In this document: positions 46,922-56,540 of the stretch, in pieces
How positions within the stretch are numbered: the stretch's first letter is position 1
Layout: each line of letters opens with the position of its first letter
NCBI RefSeq assembly: GCF_900142625.1
Contig: NZ_FRBN01000006.1
Span: 118,278 to 182,277, forward strand
Source of the DNA: Roseovarius marisflavi
GTDB taxonomy: Bacteria > Pseudomonadota > Alphaproteobacteria > Rhodobacterales > Rhodobacteraceae
DNA: 64,000 bases
Reading direction: 5' to 3'
Made by a program: the position numbers and the translations under genes
Notes under the pieces: generated by a model
What the model was told of the DNA's origin: nothing
What the model saw: the letters and a program-made list of their open reading frames with translations, nothing else
The model's database searches: none

Positions 46922-47116
46922 TCAGTAATGCGGCGGGCGTTCGTCGCCGAGATAGATGCCACCATCGCTGTCGGGGGTGCGGGCCGCCTCGCGTTCGATC
47001 ATGATCTGAAGCCGGGCGGCAAGGGTCGCGATCTCGCGGTCCTGGCGGGCGACAACGTCCGACAGGTCATCAACGGCGCGCGTCAGATGCGCGATTTTTT
47101 CTTCAAGGTCTGTCAT
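46922..47116 (-). CDS. slyX: SlyX-family coiled-coil protein
   Basis: 64 residues: a predicted coiled coil ([19 protein letters not shown] and [12 protein letters not shown]) and the SlyX-type terminus RPPHY. Small cytoplasmic protein of unknown role. Divergent from hisS with a 110-nt intergenic region. Confidence 0.85.
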   Translation of the reverse strand: MTDLEEKIAHLTRAVDDLSDVVARQDREIATLAARLQIMIEREAARTPDSDGGIYLGDERPPHY

Positions 47117-47227
47117 TCCCCCGCTCTATCGGCGCGCGCGCGTCCGGTCAACTCTCTACGCCCCGCTTGCCCCCGCGCGGCCCTTGGGCTAGACCGCGCC
47201 ACGACAGAACCCGCAAGGACCAGAGCC

Positions 47228-48760
47228 ATGGCCAAGCCCAAGAAACAGCCCCGCCCCAAGGCCGAAACGCCCAAAGGCTTTCGTGATTATTTCGGCGCAG
47301 AAGTAAGCCAGCGTGCCGCCATGCTGCGCCAGATTGCCGGGGTCTATCATCGCTATGGGTTTGACGCGCTTGAAAGCAGCGCGGTGGAAACGGTCGAGGC
47401 GCTTGGCAAGTTTCTGCCCGATGTGGACCGCCCCAATGAGGGCGTCTTTGCCTGGCAGGAAGCGGATGAGACCGGCAATGGCGACTGGCTTGCGCTGCGC
47501 TATGATCTGACGGCGCCGCTGGCGCGGGTTTACGCGCAACACCGCAACGATTTGCCAACGCCCTATCGGCGCTATGCGATGGGGCCGGTCTGGCGCAATG
47601 AAAAGCCGGGACCGGGGCGGTTTCGCCAGTTTTATCAATGCGATGCCGATACGGTTGGCGCGCCAAGCGTCGCCGCCGACGCCGAGATTTGCGCCATGCT
47701 GGCCGATTGCCTTGAAGAGGTCGGCATCCCGCGTGGCGACTATGTGGTGCGGGTGAATAACCGGAAGGTTTTGAACGGTGTGCTTCAGATTATGGAGGCC
47801 AATGTCCAGCCAAGTTGGGCTGAAGGCGAAACCAATTCGGAACTGCGCGGTTTTGACATCGAAGCGGCCGTGCTCCGGACAATGGACAAGTACGACAAAG
47901 TTGGTGCTGAAGGTGTGCGACAATTGCTCGGTAAGGGTCGGCTGGACGAGTCAGGCGCGTTTATCGAAGGAGTAGGACTCGCTGAAGATCAAATTTCAGC
48001 CGTAGTTGATTTCCTCAAATCACGATCCGACTCTAACGAGAACACTCTCGACAATCTTTGGTCAGTGGTTGCTGGACGTTCCGAAGTTGGAATGACTGGT
48101 GTAACGGAGTTGAGGGAGATTTCAGACTTGCTCTTAGCTCAAGGCTACGGCCCCGACCGCATCGTGATCGACCCTTCGGTCGTGCGCGGGCTTGGCTATT
48201 ACACCGGGCCGGTGTTCGAGGCCGAACTGACCTTTGAAATTCTCGACGAAAAGGGCCGCAAGCGCCAGTTCGGCAGTGTTGCGGGTGGCGGGCGCTATGA
48301 CGATCTGGTCAAGCGTTTCACCGGTCAGGAAGTGCCGGCGACGGGGGTCAGCATCGGCGTTGACCGCCTGTTGGCGGCGCTGCACGCCAAGGGGCGGATG
48401 CAGTCGCATGATACCGGGCCGGTGGTCGTGACCGTGATGGATCGCGAGCGGATGGCCGATTATCAGGCCATGGTCGGCGAATTGCGCGCGGCGGGCATTC
48501 GCGCCGAGGTCTATCTTGGCAACCCGAAGAATTTCGGCAACCAGTTGAAATATGCCGACAAGCGCAACAGCCCGGTTGCGGTGATCGAGGGCGGCGATGA
48601 AAAGGTCAGGGGCGTGGTGCAGATCAAGGATCTGATCCTTGGCGCGCAGATCGCGGAAAACGCCACGCTGGAAGAATGGAAAGAGCGGCCAAGCCAGTTC
48701 GAGGTGCCGCGCGCGCAGCTTGTTGAAAAGGTGCGCGAAATTCTGGGCGGGCAGGGGTGA
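47228..48760 (+). CDS. hisS: Histidyl-tRNA synthetase with an internal low-GC mosaic tract
   Basis: 510 residues, class II synthetase. Motif 1 (GFRDYFGAE ... AAML), motif 2 ([25 protein letters not shown]), HisA motif [13 protein letters not shown] and motif 3 GGGRYDDLV are intact. ATG at 47228 begins at the family N-terminus ([11 protein letters not shown]). Roughly 47,760-48,145 (residues ~178-305, the insertion domain) has only ~50% GC over its core and uses TCA, GGA, CGA and TTG codons rare elsewhere, while staying in frame. This looks like a recombined segment. First gene of hisS-hisZ-hisG. Confidence 0.95.
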   Translation: MAKPKKQPRPKAETPKGFRDYFGAEVSQRAAMLRQIAGVYHRYGFDALESSAVETVEALGKFLPDVDRPNEGVFAWQEADETGNGDWLALRYDLTAPLARVYAQHRNDLPTPYRRYAMGPVWRNEKPGPGRFRQFYQCDADTVGAPSVAADAEICAMLADCLEEVGIPRGDYVVRVNNRKVLNGVLQIMEANVQPSWAEGETNSELRGFDIEAAVLRTMDKYDKVGAEGVRQLLGKGRLDESGAFIEGVGLAEDQISAVVDFLKSRSDSNENTLDNLWSVVAGRSEVGMTGVTELREISDLLLAQGYGPDRIVIDPSVVRGLGYYTGPVFEAELTFEILDEKGRKRQFGSVAGGGRYDDLVKRFTGQEVPATGVSIGVDRLLAALHAKGRMQSHDTGPVVVTVMDRERMADYQAMVGELRAAGIRAEVYLGNPKNFGNQLKYADKRNSPVAVIEGGDEKVRGVVQIKDLILGAQIAENATLEEWKERPSQFEVPRAQLVEKVREILGGQG

Positions 48761-49845
48761 TGCCAAACCGTGCCGCGATCCGCGCCGAGGCCGAGCGCCT
48801 GCGCCGCCTGTTCGAGGCGGCGGGTGCCTTGCCGGTTGAAACCTCGGTTTTGCAACCCGCCGAAGTGCTGCTTGACCTTTACGGCGAAGACATCCGCGCG
48901 CGCGCCTATGTGACTTCGGATGCGCTTCGGGGCGAGCAGATGTTGCGCCCGGATTTCACCGTGCCGGTGGTTCAGATGCATATGGAGCACGGCGCAGAGC
49001 CCGCGCGCTATACCTATTCCGGCGCGGTGTTTCGCCGCCAGGAAGACGACGCATCGCGCAGCAATGAATATACCCAAGTGGGATTTGAGATATTCGAGCG
49101 GGCCGCGCCCGAGGCCTCGGATGCCGAGGTCTTCGCGCTGTTCTACGACATTCTGCGCCCGCTTGGTTTGCGCGCTGCGACCGGCGATATCGGTATCCTG
49201 ATGGCGGCGGTTGACGGGCTGCGGACCACCGAGCGGCGCAAGGCGGCGCTTCGCCGTCATATCTGGCGGCCCCGGCGGTTTCGCGCGCTGATTGATCGCT
49301 ATAGCGGGCGCGCGCCGGTGCCCGAGGCCCGCAAGGCGCTTTTGGCGGCGGGCGATCCGATGGCCAATGCAGGCGCGATGATCGGGTTGCGCGGACCGGA
49401 TGAAATTGCCGCGCGGATCAGGGCGCTGCGCGAAGACGAGGCAACCCAGCCCCTGTCGGGCGTCGAAGTGGGCCTGATCGATGCCATTCTGGCGGTGCGC
49501 GAAACCAGCGACAACGCGCTTGAGCGGCTGCGCGATATCGCGGTCGACATGCCCGCGATCCTGCCGGCGGTTGATCGGCTTGCCGCCCGGCTTGACGCGA
49601 TGGAGGCCCGCGGGATCGACGTGAAAACGCTTGACTTCGAGGCCAGCTATGGCCGCACGCAGATGGAATATTACGACGGCTTCGTGTTTGGCTTTTCCGC
49701 CGAGGGCCGCCCCGACCTGCCGCTTGTGGCCAGTGGCGGGCGCTATGATGCGCTGACCCGGCAGTTGGGGCGTGGCCGCGAGATACCGGCGGTGGGCGGG
49801 GTGATCCGCCCCGGTCTGGTGCTTGGTCTGGAGGATGGTCAATGA
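48760..49845 (+). CDS. hisZ: ATP phosphoribosyltransferase regulatory subunit
   Basis: 361 residues, a HisRS-like protein lacking the catalytic motif 3 arrangement of HisS. It has EQMLRPDFTVPVVQMHME, YSGAVFRRQ and the YYDGFVFGF, VASGGRYDALTRQLG block. HisZ is needed for the short HisG and adds feedback control by histidine. The ATG at 48760 overlaps the hisS stop by 1 nt (TGATG); a GTG at 48757 is possible. Overlaps hisG by 4 nt. Confidence 0.93.
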   Translation: MPNRAAIRAEAERLRRLFEAAGALPVETSVLQPAEVLLDLYGEDIRARAYVTSDALRGEQMLRPDFTVPVVQMHMEHGAEPARYTYSGAVFRRQEDDASRSNEYTQVGFEIFERAAPEASDAEVFALFYDILRPLGLRAATGDIGILMAAVDGLRTTERRKAALRRHIWRPRRFRALIDRYSGRAPVPEARKALLAAGDPMANAGAMIGLRGPDEIAARIRALREDEATQPLSGVEVGLIDAILAVRETSDNALERLRDIAVDMPAILPAVDRLAARLDAMEARGIDVKTLDFEASYGRTQMEYYDGFVFGFSAEGRPDLPLVASGGRYDALTRQLGRGREIPAVGGVIRPGLVLGLEDGQ

Positions 49846-50537
49846 GCCTTAAACTTGGGGTGCCGTCCAAGGGGCGGCTGATGGAAAAGACCTTTGAGTG
49901 GTTCGCCAGGGGCGGCATCACCTTGGGTCGTTCCGGCTCGGACCGCGAATATGCGGGCTATGTTCAGGGCATCGACAATGTCGAGCTTGTGCTGCTCTCG
50001 GCGGGCGAAATCCCGCGAGAGCTTGCGGCCGGGCGCATTCATCTTGGGGTGACCGGTACCGATCTTGTGCGCGAAAAGCTTGGCGCATGGGAAAACCGCG
50101 TCAAGGAGCTTGCCGAGCTTGGCTTTGGGCAGGCCGATCTTGTGCTGGCGGTGCCGGCCTGTTGGGTGGATGTCAGCACGCTTGACGATCTTGATGCGGC
50201 GGCGGCGGCGTTCCGGCTCAAGCATGGGTTCCGGATGCGGATTGCCACCAAGTATCACCGGCTTGTGCGCGATTTCCTGCGCGACAATGGCGTTGCCGAT
50301 TATCAGTTGATGGATAGTCAGGGCGCGACCGAGGGCACCGTCAAGAACGAAACCGCCGAGGCGATTGCCGATATCACCTCGAGTGGCGACACGCTTCGCG
50401 CGAACCACCTCAAGATTCTGGATGACGGCTTGATGCTCAAGTCACAGGCAACGCTGTTCAAATCGCGCGTGGCCCCGATGGAGGCCGAGGATCGCCGCAC
50501 ACTTGAGGCGCTCAAGGCAAAGCTTGGCCTCGATTGA
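49842..50537 (+). CDS. hisG: ATP phosphoribosyltransferase, short form (HisG-S)
   Basis: 231 residues, the short HisG that lacks the C-terminal regulatory domain and needs HisZ. LGVPSKGRLMEKTFEWF, ELVLLSAGEIPRELAAG, LGVTGTDLVRE and the PRPP loop DSQGATEGTVKNE are present. First enzyme of histidine synthesis. A bidirectional terminator follows at 50563-50601. Confidence 0.96.
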   Translation: MSLKLGVPSKGRLMEKTFEWFARGGITLGRSGSDREYAGYVQGIDNVELVLLSAGEIPRELAAGRIHLGVTGTDLVREKLGAWENRVKELAELGFGQADLVLAVPACWVDVSTLDDLDAAAAAFRLKHGFRMRIATKYHRLVRDFLRDNGVADYQLMDSQGATEGTVKNETAEAIADITSSGDTLRANHLKILDDGLMLKSQATLFKSRVAPMEAEDRRTLEALKAKLGLD

Positions 50538-50562
50538 TCCGGCTCCAGAGGCTTTGACACCG

Positions 50563-50601
50563 AAAAACGGGCGACCCTTGGGCCGCCCGTTGTCGTTTTT
50601 T
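50563..50601. terminator. Bidirectional terminator between hisG and an outer-membrane protein gene
   Basis: ACGGGCG / CGCCCGT stem around CCCTTGGG, followed by TTTTTT on plus and TTTTT on minus. Lies between the convergent hisG and the beta-barrel gene ending at 50619. Confidence 0.85.
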
Positions 50602-50618
50602 CCGGAGGGTTGATCAGA

Positions 50619-51191
50619 TCAGAAGCGGAAGCTGGCGCGGACTTGCGCAGTTGTCCCGTCAAGATCAACGCCGGAATTGTTGAAGCTGCCATAGTCGTGA
50701 TAGAGTACTTCACCACCAATCGACATGTTCGGGGCGATCATGTGCTCGTAACCGCCACCGACGACATAGCCGTCATCGGTGCCCGCGGTGGCCGTATTGG
50801 CCATTGTATAGCCACCGGTTGCATAGGCCAGACCATTGCCGATCTTGTAACCGCCACGCAGTTTCGCGCGGAAGACTTCGTCAACGTTGTTGTTGTCGGC
50901 AAAGTCATAATCCAGGCCGCCACCGACAACGAAGCCGTTGCCGATATCATAGTCATAGCCAAGGATCGCACCGCCGATGACACCATCATCGCTGGGGCCG
51001 GGGGTGAGGTCGAAATTGCCATAGCCGATCTCGGCACCGGCAAAGAAACCGGTCCAGTTCGGGCTTGCGGGAGCAGGGACCGCGACCGGCGCGATATTGG
51101 GCTCGGGCTCGGGCTGGGCCAGAGAGCCGGCAAAGGCGGGGGCGGCCATAAGGGCGGTCATTGTGGCCAGCACTGTGGTTGTCTTGAACAT
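50619..51191 (-). CDS. Outer-membrane beta-barrel protein (OmpA-like/opacity type), copy 1
   Basis: 190 residues. Sec signal (TVLATMTALMAAPAFA), Pro-rich spacer, then an eight-strand-like barrel beginning NWTGFFAGAEIGYGNF and ending with the beta-signal QVRASFRF. About 40% or more alike to the neighbouring 214-residue protein, so a tandem duplicate. The ATG at 51189-51191 has GGAG 7 nt upstream. Role unknown; outer membrane. Confidence 0.85.
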   Translation of the reverse strand: MFKTTTVLATMTALMAAPAFAGSLAQPEPEPNIAPVAVPAPASPNWTGFFAGAEIGYGNFDLTPGPSDDGVIGGAILGYDYDIGNGFVVGGGLDYDFADNNNVDEVFRAKLRGGYKIGNGLAYATGGYTMANTATAGTDDGYVVGGGYEHMIAPNMSIGGEVLYHDYGSFNNSGVDLDGTTAQVRASFRF

Positions 51192-51504
51192 GGAATGCTC
51201 CTTTACAGATGTGTTGTTTGCAGCGGGCGTTTCATTCGGGGAGGAGATATGCCCGGGGCACGGCGATACCGTACAGCGAGGATATCGGGTGTTTGGGTGC
51301 ATCGGACAAGGGCCTTGGATGCTATCTTAGGTCACTACCGCGTGAGTGGCCAATAAATGCTTAAATCAGGCGATAACTGGCGGTTTTCCGCAGATAACTG
51401 TGCTGAAATTGCAACCCGCGGCTGAAATTCAGGGCGGTTCCCTTGTCGGGAAAGCAGGCGGGCATGCTGGAGGACACGCCCGCCTTTTCAACGCCGAACC
51501 GAGG
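51192..51504. other. Non-coding gap between the two beta-barrel genes
   Basis: About 313 nt. It carries the 5' leader of copy 1 (AAAGGAG before its start) and the terminator of copy 2 (51455-51490). No ORF with convincing coding character was seen. Confidence 0.6.
51455..51490 (-). terminator. Terminator of beta-barrel copy 2
   Basis: Perfect stem GGCGGGC (51457-51463) / GCCCGCC (51478-51484) 20 nt beyond the stop at 51505. The T-run is weak on the minus strand. Confidence 0.6.
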
Positions 51505-52149
51505 TTAAAAGCGGTAGGTGGCGCGAACCTGAAGGGTCGTGGCCTCAATATCCGTGCCGGAATTGTTGAAGCTGTCGAACTCGTGATAGAGGACCTCGGT
51601 GCCGAGCGAAAACTGATCGCTGATCATGTACTCATAGCCGCCACCGATGAACCAACCGTCGTCGCTGCCTGCGGTATCGGTATTGGCAATCGCATAGCCG
51701 CCAGTCCCGTAGAGCAGGCCCCGGTCGATCTTGTATCCGCCGCGCGCCTTGACGCGAAAGATTTCCTCAATCGCGTTGTTGGGCCCCGCGTCAATATCGG
51801 CAAAGTCGTAATCGAGCGCACCACCAAGCACCCACTGGCCGAAATCGTGGTCATACCCGAGGGTGAAGCCGCCCATGATGTCCTCATCAGTGCCAGAGCG
51901 GTTGGTGTCGACAAAGCCGATGCCCGCCTGCACGCCGCCATAAAAACCGGTCCAGTTGACCGTGCCGCCAAGACCCGCGCGGCTTTGGCTTGAGACGGCT
52001 GCGGGGGTGCCCGACACGCTGGGGGGCGCGAACTGGATCAGGGTTGGTTTTGCAAAAGGCGTCTCGGGCGCGGCAGGGCTGGTTTCGGCCAGAGCAGGGG
52101 CGGCGAGCGTCATGAGCCCGGCTGAGATAAGGGAAATCGGCGTTCGCAT
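51505..52149 (-). CDS. Outer-membrane beta-barrel protein, copy 2
   Basis: 214 residues. Signal peptide (LISAGLMTLAAPALA), a spacer of about 45 residues and a barrel starting NWTGFYGGVQAGIGFVD and ending TLQVRATYRF. The strand GTEVLYHEFDSFNNSGTDIEATT closely parallels GGEVLYHDYGSFNNSGVDLDGTT of copy 1. The ATG at 52147-52149 has AAAGGA 8 nt upstream. Function unknown. Confidence 0.85.
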   Translation of the reverse strand: MRTPISLISAGLMTLAAPALAETSPAAPETPFAKPTLIQFAPPSVSGTPAAVSSQSRAGLGGTVNWTGFYGGVQAGIGFVDTNRSGTDEDIMGGFTLGYDHDFGQWVLGGALDYDFADIDAGPNNAIEEIFRVKARGGYKIDRGLLYGTGGYAIANTDTAGSDDGWFIGGGYEYMISDQFSLGTEVLYHEFDSFNNSGTDIEATTLQVRATYRF

Positions 52150-52355
52150 CGGTTTATCCTTTCGTGACTCTTCCTGTTACGGGGGTCTCATCGTTTCGTG
52201 CGTTATGGCGGGCACCCCGACTGGGGCGATGACCATGGGATAAATATCAATTGCAGGTGGTGCCAAGGCAATGAACGTTGCCGTCGCGCGGACTCAAGAA
52301 ACAGTGAGGGCGTCGTGTCCGGATCCTGCCATGTCAGCGGGCCGGGCCGCGTGCC

Positions 52356-52781
52356 TCAGAGCACGCCGATATCGGCCAGGGCGGCCGAAAGCTCTGGTGG
52401 CAGGGCATCATCGTTGCTGCGCGCGGCGCTTATGTCAGGCGGGGCATCGGGGCCGGGCAGGTAACGCCAGCCCTGAAACGGGCGTTTCTGAGTGGTGGCG
52501 GTGCGGATGATTTCGGGGGCAAGAACAATGGCACAGCGCCGGATTCCGTCGCTGCCGATCACCTCGTCAAGGCGCAGAATTTTCTGGCGGCACTGAATAA
52601 GCCCCTGAATGACCCAGTAGATCGAGCCGCCCTGCAACAGCTCCGCCTCGCGTTTGGGCCACATCCGGGTGACATGGCGCGGCTTGCCGTCGGTGCCTTG
52701 GGCACGCGGGTTTGCCTGCCAGTCAAGCAGATCCTCGACCGACTTGGTGCCAACGCTGAGTTTGACCAGATGCAATGTCAT
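52356..52781 (-). CDS. DUF1489-family protein
   Basis: 141 residues, conserved small alphaproteobacterial family: LVKLSVGTKSVEDLLDWQ, VTRMWPKREAELLQGGSIYWVIQG, RFQGW-type region near RPFQGWRYL. Function unknown. The ATG at 52779-52781 has GGGGGA 6 nt upstream; the ATG at 52787 abuts it. Divergent from nrdJ. Confidence 0.85.
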   Translation of the reverse strand: MTLHLVKLSVGTKSVEDLLDWQANPRAQGTDGKPRHVTRMWPKREAELLQGGSIYWVIQGLIQCRQKILRLDEVIGSDGIRRCAIVLAPEIIRTATTQKRPFQGWRYLPGPDAPPDISAARSNDDALPPELSAALADIGVL

Positions 52782-52915
52782 GCGCATTCCCCCGAACTGC
52801 GCCATATATCGTAGCGTCCCTGCGGGCAACTGCAAGAGAGGGCGCAGATGCGTATGGAAATCATATGGGGGGCGGGCTATGGTATACCTCCTCCAAGCCA
52901 ATAGGAATCGCCCGC

Positions 52916-55210
52916 ATGACACGTTTCGCCGCCCCGATCGCCGAACAGATCTGGAATATGAAATACCGTTTCAAGACGGCGGATGGCGCGGCACATGATC
53001 TGACGGTCGAAGATACCTGGCGGCGCATCGCGCGCGCTCTGGCCGAGGTCGAGAGCGATCCTGCCATCTGGGAAGATCGGTTTTACGAGGCGCTGGAAGA
53101 TTTCAAATTTCTGCCCGCCGGGCGGATCACCGCCGGGGCGGGGACCGGGCGCAAGGTGACTATGTTCAACTGTTTCGTCATGGGCACGGTGCCCGATGAC
53201 ATGGGCGGGATTTTTGACAACCTGCGCGAGGCGGCGCTTACCATGCAGCAGGGCGGCGGCATCGGTTATGATTTCAGCACGATCCGCCCCAAGGGTGCCG
53301 AGGTGCTTGGCGTTTCTGCGGATGCCAGTGGCCCGCTCAGCTTTATGGATGTGTGGGATGCGATGTGCCGCACCATCATGAGCGCCGGAAGCCGCCGCGG
53401 CGCGATGATGGCGACGATGCGCTGTGATCACCCCGACATCGAGGCCTTCATCGCCGCCAAATCCGATCCGGCACGGTTGCGGATGTTCAACCTGTCGGTG
53501 CTGATCACCGATCCGTTCATGGATGCGGTACGCGAGGATGGCCCTTGGGATCTGGTGTTTGATGGCCGGGTCTATCATACGGTCAACGCCCGCGATCTGT
53601 GGAACCGGATCATGCAGGCGACCTATGATTATGCCGAGCCGGGGGTGATTTTCATCGATCGGATCAATGCCGCCAACAACCTTTCCTATTGCGAGACGAT
53701 TGCCGCCACCAACCCCTGTGGCGAGCAGCCCCTGCCGCCCTATGGGGCCTGTCTGTTGGGCTCGATCAACCTTGCAAAGCTGGTGAGCGATCCGTTTGAA
53801 GGGGCTGCCGCGCTTGATCAGGAGGCGCTGTCGCGGCTGGTCGCCACCGCCGTGCGGATGATGGACAATGTGGTCGATGCCAGCAAATTCCCGCTGGAGG
53901 CGCAGGCCGCCGAGGCGCGCGCCAAGCGGCGGATCGGTCTTGGCGTCACCGGCCTTGCCGATGCCTTGCTGATGGTCGGGTTGCGCTACGGATCGGATGA
54001 GGCGGTGCAGCAGACCGAGGACTGGCTGCACGCGATTGCGCGCGCGGCCTATCTGGCCTCGGTCGATCTCGCAAAAGAAAAGGGCGCCTTTCCGCTGTTT
54101 GAGCGCGACGCCTATCTTGCCAGCGGCACGATGAAGGCGATGGACGGCGATGTGCGCGATGCGGTGGCCAAACACGGCATCCGCAACGCGCTTTTGACAA
54201 GCATCGCGCCGACCGGAACGATCAGCCTTTACGCCGGCAATGTAAGCTCGGGGATCGAGCCGGTCTTTGCCTATTCCTACACCCGCAAGGTGTTGCAGAA
54301 AGACGGCTCGCGCACCGAGGAAGAAGTGGTCGATTACGCGGTTCGCATGTGGCGCGACAAGTTCGGCGATGCCGAGCTTCCCGACTATTTCGTCAACGCT
54401 CAGACCCTGCCGCCGGAAGACCATGTGAAAATGCAGGCCGCGGCGCAGAAATGGGTCGACAGCAGCATTTCCAAGACCATCAACTGCCCCGAAGACATCA
54501 GCTTTGAGGCGTTCAAGAACGTCTATCTTCAGGCCTGGGATCTGGGCTGTAAGGGCTGCACCACCTATCGGCCTAATGATGTGACCGGTAGCGTGCTGAG
54601 CGTGAGCGAGGCAAGCAATGCCGCCCCCGGTGAAACGGCCGCACAGGTGCCCGGCGGGTTGCCCGGCGAGGGCGGCGATGTGATTTACATGTCAGAGCCG
54701 CTGGACCGCCCCACCGAACTGGAAGGCGCGACCTACAAGCTCAAGTGGCCCGACAGCAATCACGCGATTTATATCACCGTCAACGATATCGTTCTCAACG
54801 GTCACCGCCGCCCCTTCGAGGTGTTCATCAACTCCAAGAACATGGAGCACTACGCCTGGACCGTGGCGCTGACGCGGATGATCTCGGCGGTGTTCCGGCG
54901 CGGTGGCGATGTGAGCTTTGTGGTCGAAGAGCTCAAGGCGGTGTTCGATCCGCGCGGCGGGGCCTGGATGAGTGGCAAATATGTGCCCTCCATTCTGGCG
55001 GCGATCGGCGGCATTCTGGAACAGCACATGGTGCAGATCGGCTTTCTGGAAGGCGAAGGCATGGGGCTCAAGGCTGACCCTCAGGCACAGGTGGTCAATA
55101 TTGGCAATGCGCCCAAGGGCCCGGCCTGTCCGGCCTGCGGTGAATTTGGCATGCATATGGTCGAAGGCTGCATGACCTGCGGCAGTTGCGGACACAGTAA
55201 GTGCGGGTGA
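52916..55210 (+). CDS. nrdJ: Adenosylcobalamin-dependent ribonucleotide reductase
   Basis: 764 residues, class II RNR. TMFNCFVMG (redox Cys), QQGGGIGYDFS, NPCGEQPLPPYGACLLGSINL (NPCGE loop), APTGTISLYAGNVSSGIEP and a C-terminal Cys cluster CPACGEFGMHMVEGCMTCGS for re-reduction. Reduces ribonucleotides with a B12 radical and no oxygen need. The ATG at 52916 has AGGA upstream and starts at the family N-terminus. No B12 riboswitch was found in the ~130-nt leader. Last clearly core gene before the accessory region. Confidence 0.95.
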   Translation: MTRFAAPIAEQIWNMKYRFKTADGAAHDLTVEDTWRRIARALAEVESDPAIWEDRFYEALEDFKFLPAGRITAGAGTGRKVTMFNCFVMGTVPDDMGGIFDNLREAALTMQQGGGIGYDFSTIRPKGAEVLGVSADASGPLSFMDVWDAMCRTIMSAGSRRGAMMATMRCDHPDIEAFIAAKSDPARLRMFNLSVLITDPFMDAVREDGPWDLVFDGRVYHTVNARDLWNRIMQATYDYAEPGVIFIDRINAANNLSYCETIAATNPCGEQPLPPYGACLLGSINLAKLVSDPFEGAAALDQEALSRLVATAVRMMDNVVDASKFPLEAQAAEARAKRRIGLGVTGLADALLMVGLRYGSDEAVQQTEDWLHAIARAAYLASVDLAKEKGAFPLFERDAYLASGTMKAMDGDVRDAVAKHGIRNALLTSIAPTGTISLYAGNVSSGIEPVFAYSYTRKVLQKDGSRTEEEVVDYAVRMWRDKFGDAELPDYFVNAQTLPPEDHVKMQAAAQKWVDSSISKTINCPEDISFEAFKNVYLQAWDLGCKGCTTYRPNDVTGSVLSVSEASNAAPGETAAQVPGGLPGEGGDVIYMSEPLDRPTELEGATYKLKWPDSNHAIYITVNDIVLNGHRRPFEVFINSKNMEHYAWTVALTRMISAVFRRGGDVSFVVEELKAVFDPRGGAWMSGKYVPSILAAIGGILEQHMVQIGFLEGEGMGLKADPQAQVVNIGNAPKGPACPACGEFGMHMVEGCMTCGSCGHSKCG

Positions 55211-55687
55211 GGGCCGGGGGCGGCTCTTTGTTTGTTCTGACTACCAATTAATGGCCACCGGCGGGGCTGAAATGGCCATTTTGCAAGCATAAGAGGTCCA
55301 TCGACCCTGAAAGGGCTGATGAGGGCCCGTGACCGCGAATTCCCGGCTTCCTAGCCAAAACCGGCGTTTTGACCGGGACTTTGAAACCGTGTTCGCAAGG
55401 TTTGAATCCTTGACGAAGAAGTGGGGTCACCGCGCGGCAGATCAAAACGCCTTTCGCGGTTTTTCTTGAGTTTTCTTGCTGTGTGGGAAACAAGTCACGC
55501 TCAAGCTTTGATACCCTGATCAATCTTGGCGCCCAGCACCGCTCGATCTGCGAAGTGCGCGGCATAATCGGAGCCGCCTGAAACACTGAGCGGCCCAAAA
55601 CACTACCAACAATTTGTATCGCAGCCTGCGGGCAGCGTCGGAGCAAATTCCGGCGAGCGGTATCCCTATGTCAAATGGAGACAAGGA
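55211..55687. other. Non-coding leader of the accessory region
   Basis: 477 nt with no supported gene. Codon-like character is lost directly after nrdJ. It contains the first ~100-bp repeat copy (55232-55330), then unremarkable sequence up to the TnsA-like start. Confidence 0.6.
55232..55330 (+). repeat. Left copy of a diverged ~100-bp direct repeat
   Basis: Reads CTGACTACCAATTAATGGCCA, a second ATGGCCA followed by TTTTGCAAG, then gggctga-gggccc-gtg-attcccg. The same order occurs at 58268-58366 with substitutions. Both copies hold two ATGGCCA words about 24 nt apart. Confidence 0.6.
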
Positions 55688-56311
55688 ATGGAATTTACAC
55701 CAGGAGGCGGCGCGAAATTTCCCGTGCGCCGGAAAACAGATCGCAAAGTCGCAAAAGGGCGGCGCAATCACTTTACAGGCCAATTCACCTTCGGGCCTGA
55801 CGAAGGTGAAACAATGGACGTCGAGAGCAACACCGAACTTCGTGTTGCACTCGTAACGCTCGCCCGGCCCGATGTCGTGGGCTTGGAACACCAGGTGCCT
55901 TTCGAGTGGGTCGGGCCTGACGGTAAGACGGCTACGCACCACTTCGATTTCATGGCGCTGATGGCAGATGGCAGCCGCAGGGCCATCATGGTGAAATCTG
56001 AGTATCGGCGTCTTCAACTCAAAACCCAGCTCGAATTGGCGCAGGTCGCATCGCAGGTGACGCCGGATTTTGCCGATGAAGTGGTTGTCATGACCGAACG
56101 CGATATTGATCCGGTTGAGTACTTCAACGCCGAAATCATGCACGAAATGCGCCGCGCGGATTTCGAAGCTGATGCGGCTGTCCGATCAGGCAATCCTCGG
56201 CTGCGCGTGCGGCGCGGAGGTTTTCAAGCAGCAGGCAGATCTGCACGACAACCGGGTTTTCAGGATCGATCTGCGCAAACCGCTCTGCTTCGATACGATC
56301 CGGATCGTTGA
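55688..56311 (+). CDS. TnsA-like endonuclease domain protein, probably truncated
   Basis: 207 residues as read, of which roughly 1-155 look coherent. The fragment VESNTELRVALVTLARPDVVGLEHQ, HHFDFMALMADGSRRAIMVKS resembles the TnsA nuclease core: Glu, then Asp in FDF, then the x-V-K Lys. TnsA cuts the 5' strand in heteromeric Tn7-like transposition. After about residue 155 the sequence turns Arg/Gly-rich and overlaps an opposed ORF, so the true end has probably been lost. GGAG lies 8 nt before the ATG. No TnsB or TnsC follows. Confidence 0.45.
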   Translation: MEFTPGGGAKFPVRRKTDRKVAKGRRNHFTGQFTFGPDEGETMDVESNTELRVALVTLARPDVVGLEHQVPFEWVGPDGKTATHHFDFMALMADGSRRAIMVKSEYRRLQLKTQLELAQVASQVTPDFADEVVVMTERDIDPVEYFNAEIMHEMRRADFEADAAVRSGNPRLRVRRGGFQAAGRSARQPGFQDRSAQTALLRYDPDR

Positions 56312-56522
56312 CATGGCGCAACGACAGAAGGTCTTCGAGCGCGTCGAGCTCGCGCCGAAGGCGTCGCGTCATTGGCGGTGCCAATGAAAGGTCATCAACA
56401 AGACGCTTGGTGCGCCGCTCGACGTCCGGTCCGCCGGGCAAGACAGCAGCGCATGTCAGAGCCGCGCAGTTTGCAACAACGAAACTCGCACAGGGGGACG
56501 GCATGAAGTAGTCTTTAGGCAT
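56136..56522 (-). CDS. Small ORF of unknown function, opposed to TnsA-like gene
   Basis: 128 residues, not recognised. The middle part (TKRLVDDLSLAPPMTRRLRRELDALEDLLSL and DPDRIEAERFAQIDPENP) has a natural amphipathic composition, but both ends look odd, and it overlaps the 3' end of the TnsA-like frame. May be a remnant of an element-borne gene. Confidence 0.3.
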   Translation of the reverse strand: MPKDYFMPSPCASFVVANCAALTCAAVLPGGPDVERRTKRLVDDLSLAPPMTRRLRRELDALEDLLSLRHVNDPDRIEAERFAQIDPENPVVVQICLLLENLRAARAAEDCLIGQPHQLRNPRGAFRA

Positions 56523-56540
56523 TGTAGATGTTCCTCGCAT

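Noticed and set aside
47228..48760. hisS as a broken or fused gene because of its odd middle
   Set aside because: The frame is unbroken and all synthetase motifs are kept, so it is a composition anomaly and not a pseudogene.
52782..52915. Cobalamin riboswitch before nrdJ
   Set aside because: I looked for a B12-box and paired elements in the ~130-nt leader and saw none; the space is also short.
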